Source: Pyrenula massariospora
Taxonomy: Eukaryota > Ascomycota > Eurotiomycetes > Pyrenulales > Pyrenulaceae
Direction: 5' to 3'
NCBI GenBank assembly: GCA_021030905.1
Contig: JAGFMI010000032.1
Span: 1 to 23,950, forward strand
Length of the DNA: 23,950 nt
Shown here: positions 1-14,675 of the stretch, one piece after another
Numbering within the stretch: position 1 is the first letter of the stretch
Layout: every line of letters starts with the position of its first letter
Translations under genes and position numbers: made by a program
The notes under the pieces: model-generated
Databases searched by the model: none
Told to the model about the DNA's origin: nothing
The model's input: the letters and a program-made list of their open reading frames with translations, nothing else

Positions 1-589
1 AACCATACTTCAGCAAAGCACTATTAATCATACTTCTCCCCTTTTTAATTTCTGATTCTAAGAAATAAATGGAAATATAACCTTTTAATCTTCTATCTAG
101 ATTAACACTACTACCAATATAACTATTTCCATTTTTTAAATTTGTTCAACGATATACACCGCATTTACCTTTATTTTCTTTTAGTATTAGCACTTTATCT
201 AGATCAGCATTTCTATATATTTTTACAGCTGAAGAATAATCTCTGCGTAGAAATCCTCCAGATTTTAGATGGCTACCTATAATAATAAGCAGGAGAGACG
301 ATTTATCACGAAATAAACCCATTCCATTACTACGCAGAGGGGAGTTTATCCCATCAACAGATAAAGGCAAAGTAAAAAAGAAGTTTATAAGATTAAAATC
401 GGATTGTAAAGGAAATAAACTTAAGTTATAAAGAAGTAACGAATTAAAGTGCTGTGTCGGAAAGAACATAATGCAGGAAATAATAGGTGTTATAGCTAAA
501 ACTAGCAAACTAACTAAAACTAATAACATGGTTGACTTAGATCCGCGATCATCCATTTTGTTTTCACTCATCTTAAGGCTTGTTACCAT
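1..589 (-). CDS. Intron-encoded GIY-YIG endonuclease, partial (C-terminus outside window)
   Basis: Free-standing ORF in the nad5 intron, starting at the ATG ending at 589 and still open at position 1. An in-frame TGA at 146-148 is Trp. The first 40 residues overlie intron core sequence and are followed by a hydrophobic stretch (about residues 20-75). From about residue 143 comes the GIY-YIG module: GVYRWTN, then SYIGSSVNLDRRLK with the catalytic-type Arg, then SALLKYG. These features are typical of fungal group I intron homing endonucleases, which cut intron-less alleles and spread the intron. It is not in frame with nad5 exon 1. The true start could be downstream of the intron-core overlap. 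Family call is secure; activity is unknown because the C-terminal part is missing. Confidence 0.85.
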
Positions 590-712
590 ACCTGAATAAT
601 TACTTCAGCCACTATTGATTTTTCAATTACAGCTTGGTACCTTAAGCTTTAGGACTTCCCCGGAATTTGACAGTTTATCCCCATAGAAACGTTTTCCCCT
701 AACGAAACTCCG
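1..712 (-). other. Group I intron in nad5 (5' part)
   Basis: The intron begins directly after the nad5 CAT GAT CCT codons (exon end 713). The exon end UCCU can pair with an internal GGGG at about 695-698, leaving a U-G pair at the splice site, as expected for P1. The stretch from about 590 to 690 is unusually GC-rich for this genome and holds group I core-like strings (for example AAATTCCGGGGAAGTCC and TAAGGTACC on the minus strand). It hosts the GIY-YIG ORF. The 3' end lies before position 1 of the window. Confidence 0.8.
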
Positions 713-1036
713 AGGATCATGACTCATATATCCTATTGAATATATGTGTACTAAAAATGACACTGTTAATACAGGTATTAACATTGAAACTGTTAAAGAA
801 TCAAAATTAAAACTTCAAGATACATTAAATAATTCTATATCTATTCATTTAAATAAATGTATAGTTGTAGGTATGTTGTTTAATCCTACTTCTATAAAAG
901 TAATAATTGATAATATTGTTGATATTAATATACACAAACTTGTTATTATTTGTGATCCTTTAACTCCAACTTTTCTAGCAAAAAAACCTGATACTATTGA
1001 TCCTACTAAAGGTAACATAATTATTATTATATACAT
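713..1036 (-). CDS. nad5: NADH dehydrogenase subunit 5, exon 1 (partial gene)
   Basis: Encodes the first 108 residues of the complex I proton-pumping subunit ND5 in the inner membrane. It starts [13 protein letters not shown] and ends with the conserved [10 protein letters not shown] motif, where the intron interrupts the gene in phase 0. A TGA at 843-845 is Trp and splits the frame under the standard code. The start ATG shares its A with the last base of the nad4L TAA stop, a 1-nt overlap that is common in ascomycete mitochondria and implies coupled translation of a shared mRNA. The other exons lie beyond the window start. Confidence 0.95.
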
Positions 1037-1305
1037 TATTTATACTCAATTGCTATACTTCCTCTTAATCTATAAAATGCTACTAGTATACCTAAACCTA
1101 TTGCAGATTCTGCCCCTGCTATAGCTATTACATATATAGCGAAGGTCTGTCCTATTATATCATCAAATGATAAGGAATTTATTAAAATTAAAAATGTTAT
1201 AGATAATAACATTATTTCTATGCATATAATCATTAAAATTATATTTTTTTTGTTTAATACAAATCCTAATATTCCAATTAAAAATAATAATAAAGGTAAA
1301 CTCAT
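1036..1305 (-). CDS. nad4L: NADH dehydrogenase subunit 4L
   Basis: An 89-residue complex I membrane subunit with three hydrophobic helices. The full-length family pattern is clear: GILGFVLNKKN near the start, IEIMLLSITFLIL in helix 2 with the conserved Glu, and a C-terminal AGAESAIGLGILVAFYRLRGSIAIEYK-type ending (residues about 63-89). No intron. The stop TAA at 1038-1036 overlaps the nad5 start by one base, so both are almost certainly on one transcript. Length matches the family. Confidence 0.98.
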   Translation of the reverse strand: MSLPLLLFLIGILGFVLNKKNIILMIICIEIMLLSITFLILINSLSFDDIIGQTFAIYVIAIAGAESAIGLGILVAFYRLRGSIAIEYK

Positions 1306-1334
1306 TTTACATTATATAAATTATACAATGTAAA

Positions 1335-1405
1335 GAAATAAGGAGGATTCGAACCTCGGGCTATAAGATTTGCAATCCTTAGACAGACCACCTGTGTCTT
1401 ATTCC
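1335..1405 (-). tRNA. trnC: tRNA-Cys (GCA)
   Basis: Cloverleaf by eye on the minus strand. The acceptor GGAATAA pairs with TTATTTC (one G-T). The anticodon loop TTGCAAA gives GCA and the T arm carries TTCGAAT. It lies between cox2 and nad4L and may act as a processing signal between the two transcripts. Confidence 0.9.
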
Positions 1406-1459
1406 TTTTTTTTTATTAATAGTAGTTTTTTTGTTTTTATTTTATCTAAATAATTTTTA

Positions 1460-2179
1460 TTATAAATTTATTTGATCATATAATCAATATAAAAACTTGT
1501 TTAAACTTACACATTGTATTGCTATTGGCATTGAACTATGTAATATTCCACAAATTTCTGAACATTGACCAAAATATATTCCTTCTCTATTTAAATATAC
1601 AGATGATTGATTTAATCTACCTGGATATGCATCACATTTTATTCCTAAACTAGGACAAGCGTAAGAATGTATTACATCTGCTCCTTGTACTACAAATCTT
1701 ACATGAGTTAATTCAGGTAAAATTACTCTGTTATCCACTTCTAACATTCTTAAATAACCTTTATCTAAATCACTTTCTGGTATAATATAAGAATCAAATT
1801 CAATATATTCATTATCTGTATTAGTAAAATCAGGATATTGATAGCTTCAGTATCATTGATGTCCTTCCCCAAGTATAACAATAGCTGGGTCAATAACTTC
1901 ATCCATTAAATAAAGTAATTTAAAGGAAGGAAAAGCAATAAAGATTAAGATTAGTGCAGGAGTAATTGTTCAAATCAATTCTATTAATGTACCATGATTT
2001 ACATATTTATTTGCTATTCTAGCCTTAGTAAAACTTATTATTATTGATCCCATAATCCATGTAACTGCAAATAGTACAATAGCTAAATAAAACATAATGT
2101 TATTATGTAATTCTTCTAATCCTTCCATTTGTGGACTACCGCTATCTTGGAAAAAAGTAGCTCAAGGTTCAGGAGTATC
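1460..2179 (-). CDS. cox2: Cytochrome c oxidase subunit 2, expressed as the C-terminal part of a COX1-COX2 fusion frame
   Basis: About 239 residues (670-908 of the fusion) matching mature COX2. It opens [20 protein letters not shown] and has two N-terminal membrane helices around [16 protein letters not shown] and [19 protein letters not shown]. The aromatic GEGHQWYWSYQYPDF motif follows. The copper-A ligands are visible: the His in DVIHSY and the [12 protein letters not shown] motif (Cys-x3-Cys-x3-His-x2-Met). Electrons from cytochrome c enter complex IV through this copper centre. TGA Trp codons occur at 1484-1486 and 2162-2164. The frame ends KFLYWLYDQINL at the TAA at 1460-1462. There is no start codon or stop separating it from the upstream COX1 frame. 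Post-translational release of mature COX2 is likely but is inference. Confidence 0.95.
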
Positions 2180-2602
2180 ACAACAAATTCTAGAGGCTGA
2201 ATAAGGACTAGATTGTGGCCCAACAACTTGTTGTTGTGAATTTCAAGGTATACCGTTTCTAACTCTCAGTGCAGTTTGATTAAAATATTCTAACATTAAT
2301 TCTCTATGCGATGGTCCTGTAGCCGTAAAATTTGCATTTGCATATTGATGAGGATTATGAATAACTGTATTACCATGCCCATCAGCAAATGTGGCATTTA
2401 AATTACGTCAAACACAATTATGATTAATTTCGAGGTTGTGTATATTTTCACAATTCACACCTATTGTGCTTTCATGTACTGTTCTATAAGAGTGTTCAAA
2501 ACGACTGGCTAAACTTTTATAAGCTATACTAGCTTGCTCATACCATCCATTTGATTTTTCTAAATAACAAGTACTTTTATCTATTATTTTAGAATCAGGA
2601 GC
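2180..2602 (-). other. In-frame linker joining COX1 to COX2
   Basis: 141 codons lie between the usual COX1 end (HAFTSLPLMS) and the mature COX2 start (DTPEPW). The frame is open throughout and contains two TGA codons read as Trp (2408-2410 and 2243-2245). The segment is polar, rich in Asn, Gln, His and Ser, has no obvious membrane helix, and includes a Cys-Cys pair just before the COX2 part. COX2 normally has only a short presequence here. I recognise no domain. It may be removed by proteolysis or may stay as a spacer. Confidence 0.85.
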
Positions 2603-11069
<8,467 letters not shown>

Positions 11070-11300
11070 AGATAAATCAAGAAAGCTTTTTTGTTTTTCT
11101 ATGGATTTAAAAATATCAACAGTTATTTCTTGCCTAGATTGTTCATTTGATTCAGTCAATTCTTGCCTGGTTTGTCCATTTGATTTAGTTAATTCTTGCC
11201 TAGTTTGTTCATTTGATTCACTTTTTTTCCAATTTAAAGACAAATAATTTTTCAATAAATTGAAATGAAAAAGCTTTGTAGATCTATGACTATTTAACAT
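11070..11300 (-). CDS. Possible N-terminal extension of COX1 with three 11-residue repeats
   Basis: 77 codons from ATG 11300 that stay in frame with COX1; the TGA at 11064-11066 just inside COX1 is Trp. An in-frame TAA lies a few codons upstream of 11300. The middle holds three near-identical 11-residue units ending RQEL/IT (patterns ESNEQTRQELT, KSNGQTRQELT, ESNEQSRQEIT). The extension is polar and charged with no membrane helix, unlike COX1. It could be translated as part of a COX1 precursor or be a 5' leader ORF. Confidence 0.55.
11127..11225. repeat. Three tandem 33-bp repeats upstream of cox1
   Basis: Units at 11127-11159, 11160-11192 and 11193-11225, each starting TTCTTGCCT on the plus strand. 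The unit length is a multiple of three and keeps the frame of the COX1 extension. Differences between units are a few substitutions only, suggesting recent slippage or selection on frame. Confidence 0.92.
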
Positions 11301-11617
11301 TAAGTAAAATTTTACTTATACATATAATATATTTATATTTAATGTATATTAGCTAAATTAAAACAGTTACTTATTTTACTGCTATTAATTTTGCTATTAT
11401 ATCATTTTACTTTTATATCTTAAAAGTTTACAATTATATTATATGTATAATATTCCTATACCCGAAAAAAAAAATTTTTTGTTGTTAAATATACAAACTT
11501 TTGCATTTTAAAAATTACGTATTAAACAAGTATAAATTTAGGAAATAGGGTAAATTACAACACAATCACGCTTGTTTTAAACAAACGATTTTAAAGTAAA
11601 AAAAGTGTTTTTTTTTT
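11301..11617. other. AT-rich spacer upstream of cox1
   Basis: No ORF or tRNA seen. It contains an A10T6 tract near 11465-11480 and short direct and inverted AT repeats. It should hold the 5' leader of the cox1 transcript, but I cannot identify a promoter. Confidence 0.5.
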
Positions 11618-11690
11618 AGGAGGATATCTTGACTTGAACAAGAAAATATTGAGTCACATGCAATTGTTTTACCTTTAAACTATATCCACC
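11618..11690 (-). tRNA. trnH: tRNA-His (GTG)
   Basis: Cloverleaf by eye. The acceptor GGTGGAT pairs with ATCCTCC (one mismatch). The anticodon loop ATGTGAC gives GTG; the T loop is TTCAAGT. It closely follows tRNA-Gln, the usual Gln-His order in filamentous ascomycetes. Confidence 0.88.
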
Positions 11691-11698
11691 TGAATATT

Positions 11699-11770
11699 TA
11701 TGTTGGAGCGATTCGAACACTCAATAATAAATACCAAAAATTTATGACTTACCTATTAGTCCACAACATA
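11699..11770 (-). tRNA. trnQ: tRNA-Gln (TTG)
   Basis: Perfect 7-bp acceptor TATGTTG/CAACATA, D stem GACT/AGTC, anticodon stem TAAAT/ATTTA with loop TTTTGGT (anticodon TTG), and T stem GAGTG/CGCTC with loop TTCGAAT. Confidence 0.92.
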
Positions 11771-12450
11771 TTTAGAATAAGAGTATAATAATATATAAAT
11801 AATTTATATAGCCTAAAATAAGTAAGAAAGTATTTACTTTCTTAACCGTTTGAGAAAAAAAATTATTTTATAGGTTAAATTAAGAATAATTAAAAAAAAT
11901 AAATTGGAAACTCCTAGATATATAAATAAATAAAAAAGAAATAATATATTCTAACCTTTTTCTTCAGATAACACTTACATAGTGTATCTTCACTTAAACC
12001 AGTGGTATTAATATAGTCTTATAAAAAATCCTTCGACAACATAGCTTATACCTCTTCAGTATTTAGCCCTGTTTATTTTAATTGTTTACCTACTTAGTCT
12101 ATGTATGACTGTAATTCAGAATCTTTATCTTTATATGATTCTTCATAAATATGGTTACTAGTTTATTTACCTCAATCATTATCATTAGTATTTAACACTC
12201 TAATAAAGAACAATATTTTAATTGTATTATTATAAATATAAAAGCTTTAACAACATACTGCTTTTAATATAATATTTTTTTAATTTTATTTATAAAAAAC
12301 ATAAACTTATATTACATCTTTAATACTAAATATATATTTTGCATTCGGATAATCTATAAATTATCCTTAAATATAAAAAAACTACAAAAAATTTTTTTTT
12401 GATCACACAATAGCTATATATAACACATAAAATGCAATTTTTTTTTTAAT
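11771..12450. other. 680-nt spacer containing a hairpin and a stop-riddled protein-like frame
   Basis: No intact gene. It holds an AAGAAAGTA...TACTTTCTT hairpin at about 11824-11842, a GGATAAT/ATTATCC hairpin near 12346-12365, and the decayed frame listed separately at 11930-12245. Confidence 0.6.
11930..12245 (-). pseudogene. Protein-like frame interrupted by five TAA codons
   Basis: One minus-strand frame reads as a hydrophobic start followed by a polar, coding-like stretch (HIYEESYKDKDSELQSYID, then TGLNTEEV, then DYINTTGLSEDTLCKCYLKKK). It is broken only by TAA codons (five in about 90 codons) with no frameshift needed. Several stops sit where Gln, Lys or Glu would fit. No family recognised. 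Best read as a relic of an ORF; the amino-acid pattern could still be chance. Confidence 0.35.
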
Positions 12451-12525
12451 TAGCCAGAAGAGAAAATCGAATTCTCATTCTTAATATATGAGATTAATGT
12501 TCTAACCTATTAAACTATTCTGGCT
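12451..12525 (-). tRNA. trnM: tRNA-Met (CAT), copy 1
   Basis: Acceptor AGCCAGA/TCTGGCT, anticodon stem TTAAT/ATTAA with loop CTCATAT (CAT), T stem GAGAA/TTCTC with loop TTCGATT. It is one of three CAT tRNAs in the window. Which one is the initiator cannot be decided here. Confidence 0.92.
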
Positions 12526-12584
12526 TTTTTTCTTTTTTTTTTTTTTTAATATTTAGAAAACAAATGTAAAATATTAATGTCAAT

Positions 12585-12900
12585 AAAAAGAATTTAATTG
12601 TTAAAAATCATTTATTTGATCCATAAGTTTTGATACATAATTTAAATCCTGTGCTTTTATTTGTTTTTCTATCTCTAAACCTTTATGAAATATATCATTA
12701 ATAGTTTAAGTTTGCGTATTAATTAAACGATCTAAAACACCAATCCTTTTACTAATATTATAAGCTTCTGATTCAGGCATATTATGTGGCGCATCTATAG
12801 ACATATTACCTTGTGAATCTATAATTACGTTGATACCAGTATCAACCGCTATAATATTAAATTGTGTTATAAAATAACTTAGTTGAGGTAGCAAATTATC
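12585..12900 (-). pseudogene. Broken second copy of ORF119
   Basis: Closely similar to codons 12-115 of the intact ORF at 14292-14651. It lacks the first 11 codons and has an in-frame TAA at 12706-12708 where the intact copy has CAA (Gln), plus a second stop near the end. The 5' end is cut off at a junction with cox3-like sequence at about 12901. It is therefore a decayed duplicate, not an expressed gene. Confidence 0.85.
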
Positions 12901-12955
12901 TAAAGGCCAAGATTATAGAGAAACTTAATGAAAAAAAAAATTAAAATAAATTAGG
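12901..12955 (-). pseudogene. Fragment of the cox3 5' coding region
   Basis: The sequence from AAAGGCCAAG at 12904 onward matches the region of cox3 encoding [10 protein letters not shown] (16625-16665) with a few changes, then fades. It is directly joined to broken ORF119, so the cox3 body, its intron and the ORF119 start have been deleted between them. Confidence 0.75.
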
Positions 12956-12975
12956 TGATCTTTGAAAAGTACCAA

Positions 12976-13311
12976 TTAAAATCTACATTTACAAGGATGA
13001 CTACAAACATGACAATTTTTTCCTGGGATAACTCAGGTTTCTCTGCCATGTCTTCAGCAATTTGGACATCTTATGCCCGACATAGGTGACATTTCGTCAT
13101 TACTTGAATTGTCATTTTCGGGTCCAAATGTCTCACCAAACACCTCTGTACTTGAAAAAATTCCATTCACTAATCAAATAAAAATAAACCCTGCTAAAGT
13201 TTTTAGTATTGGATATTTGTTCAAATAATATTGAATTGTGTAAAAATATAAAGATAAATACATACCCGTAGTAGCTAGGCCATTACCTATAAATTTTACC
13301 ACTTGTATCAT
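12976..13311 (-). CDS. ORF111: chimeric protein with ATP9-like N-terminus, membrane segment and C-terminal zinc-ribbon-like motif
   Basis: 111 residues from ATG 13309-13311 to TAA 12976-12978. All three Trp codons (46, 86 and 93) are TGA, so the frame is hidden under the standard code. Residues 1-16 are ATP9-like (MIQVVKFIGNGLATTG versus [16 protein letters not shown]). Residues 17-55 are hydrophobic with two possible helices. An acidic, Ser/Asn-rich stretch follows (56-79). The tail carries Cys82-x2-Cys85 and Cys100-x2-Cys103, plus His101, His105, Cys107 and Cys109, suggesting metal binding. It occupies the position of atp9 in the second copy of the duplicated block and has an almost identical atp9 5' leader. 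The non-ATP9 part is more GC-rich than its surroundings, suggesting foreign origin. Function unknown; expression unproven. Confidence 0.75.
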
Positions 13312-13380
13312 AAAAATGATTCTTTAATGCGTATTTTATAATACACTATTAAGGGAAATATTTTTCAAAATCAAAAAAAA
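13312..13380 (-). repeat. Second copy of the atp9 5' leader
   Basis: The 69 nt upstream of ORF111 match the leader of true atp9 (17102-17170) with only a one-base insertion next to the start codon. This region probably carries translation or processing signals. It is far better conserved than the neighbouring relics. Confidence 0.92.
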
Positions 13381-13452
13381 TTTTTTTTTATGCCTACTTA
13401 CAAATACACTAAAGAGAGATAAAAAAAAAAAAGATTAGATCATTTTCTAATA

Positions 13453-13482
13453 TAGGCCAGAGCAAGAATCGCATTACATAAA
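13453..13482 (-). pseudogene. Fragment of the duplicated tRNA-like sequence
   Basis: GGCCAGAGCAAGAATCGCAT on the plus strand resembles the 3' half (acceptor plus T arm) of the tRNA-like copies at 13685 and 17323. No D or anticodon arm is present. Confidence 0.5.
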
Positions 13483-13487
13483 AAAAA

Positions 13488-13650
13488 AAGTTATCATTAA
13501 AATAAATAATCCCGTAGCTTTAGCGAATGCAATACCGAGTATAGCATAGGCAAATAATTGTGTTCTTAATAAAGGATTTCTTGATACACCTATTATTAAT
13601 GCGCCAAAAACTACACCTATACCTACTCCAGCCCCAAGGTATTGTTCTTA
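13488..13650 (-). pseudogene. ATP9 relic (C-terminal two thirds), essential Glu changed to Lys
   Basis: The frame encodes [20 protein letters not shown] and then [16 protein letters not shown], clearly derived from atp9, but it lacks the first 20 codons and a start. The proton-carrying Glu of the FAEATG motif is Lys (GAA to AAA, near 13513). It cannot function as a c-ring subunit. It sits between tRNA-like sequences just upstream of the duplicated leader. Confidence 0.85.
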
Positions 13651-13684
13651 CTCCAGCCCAGTGAAATAAACCTAACCTAATCTA

Positions 13685-13754
13685 ACCCAGTGTAAGAATC
13701 GCACTTACATAAACCAATTTGTAAATGGACGCATTACTATTAAGCTAACCGGGT
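13685..13754 (-). tRNA. tRNA-like gene, copy 2 (apparent anticodon ACA); possibly non-functional
   Basis: Acceptor ACCCGGT/ACTGGGT pairs (one G-T), and the T stem GTAAG/CTTAC is perfect with loop TGCGATT. The D stem is imperfect and the anticodon stem has two T-T mismatches. The loop TTACAAA would give ACA, whereas the other copy (17323-17392) reads GCA. Probably a decaying duplicate of a Cys-like tRNA. Confidence 0.5.
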
Positions 13755-13812
13755 TTAACTGTTTAAACATTAATTATTTTAATATTTTATTTGCTTGTTT
13801 AAAAGGAGAGAT

Positions 13813-13885
13813 TCGGGTTATTATGATTCGAACATAACTCATCCTCAACCCAAATGAGGCGCCTTACCAACCTGGCTCTAACCCG
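13813..13885 (-). tRNA. trnP: tRNA-Pro (TGG)
   Basis: Perfect acceptor CGGGTTA/TAACCCG, D stem GCC/GGC, perfect anticodon stem CCTCA/TGAGG with loop TTTGGGT (TGG), T stem TTATG/CATAA with loop TTCGAAT. It overlaps the 3' end of the chimeric cox3-atp9 frame. Confidence 0.95.
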
Positions 13886-14151
13886 TCATATATACCATAA
13901 AACCTGTAATTGTATAAACTACATAAAAACAAAAAAGCCATTAAAGTAAAAATACCTATAGCTTCAGCAAAAACAAACCTCAAATAGCATAATAATAAAA
14001 ATATTAAAGTAGCAATATGTAAAGAAAAAAGACTACACCTTTTAAATGTTAATACTGCACTAAAAGTTATATTAAATAAAAACATAAAGGCTAAGGAGAT
14101 GTAGGGGACTAAATAAAAAGGATGAAATTTATTGAAATGCTGAAGCTTCAA
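13864..14151 (-). pseudogene. Chimeric cox3-atp9 reading frame (95 codons)
   Basis: An open frame whose first half follows the COX3 start (FHPFYLV and TFSAVLTF versus FHPFHLV and [10 protein letters not shown] of true COX3) and whose second half follows the ATP9 C-terminus (FVFAEAIGIFTLMAFLFL versus [19 protein letters not shown]). The ATP9 glutamate is retained. The frame runs into tRNA-Pro (its last codons overlap the acceptor), so a separate mature protein is doubtful. Most likely a recombination product with a fortuitously open frame; a two-helix peptide could be made. Confidence 0.65.
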
Positions 14152-14291
14152 GTTAAATTTATTTATTTATTATGATTTTAAGGGACATATCAAGATATTT
14201 ATAGATATATCTCATTTTAAACAATTTTATTAATCTTATACATTATTATTTATTTTTTTTTAAGTAAAATTTTGAAAACAAATGTAAGATA

Positions 14292-14651
14292 TTAATGTTT
14301 ATAAGAAGAATTTAATTGTTTAAAATGATTTATTTGATTCGTAAATTTTGATACATAATTAGGATCCTGTGCTTTTATTTGTTTTTCTATATCTAAACCT
14401 CTATGAAATATATCATTAATACTTTGAGTTTGCGTATTGATTAAACGATCTAAAACACCAATCCTTTTACTGATATTATAGGCTTCTGATTCAGGCATAT
14501 TATGTGGCGCATCTATAGACATATTACCTTGTGAGTCTGTAATTACGTTAATACCAGTATCAAGCACTGTATTATTAAATTGTGTTATAAAGTTACTTAG
14601 TTGAGGTAGCAAATTATCTACCTGGGTTATTAAATTAAATATTTCTTCCAT
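14292..14651 (-). CDS. ORF119, hypothetical protein downstream of cox3
   Basis: 119 residues, starting MEEIFNLITQ, ATG at 14649-14651. No membrane segment, no Trp, no known motif. It is polar with likely amphipathic helices: NLLPQLSNFITQF near the start, RIGVLDRLINTQTQSINDIF in the middle and KFTNQINHFKQLN at the end. It starts 24 nt after the cox3 stop, so it is probably co-transcribed with cox3. A damaged copy at 12585-12900 diverges but keeps most residues. Intact length in one copy suggests selection. I do not recognise the family; it may match an uncharacterised ORF seen in other fungal mitochondria. Confidence 0.7.
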   Translation of the reverse strand: MEEIFNLITQVDNLLPQLSNFITQFNNTVLDTGINVITDSQGNMSIDAPHNMPESEAYNISKRIGVLDRLINTQTQSINDIFHRGLDIEKQIKAQDPNYVSKFTNQINHFKQLNSSYKH

Positions 14652-14675
14652 TCTTTTTTTATTTTTTCCTATAAT

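Noticed and set aside
744-1124. 126-codon plus-strand ORF
   Set aside because: It is the antisense of nad5 exon 1 and nad4L, both of which have strong family signatures.
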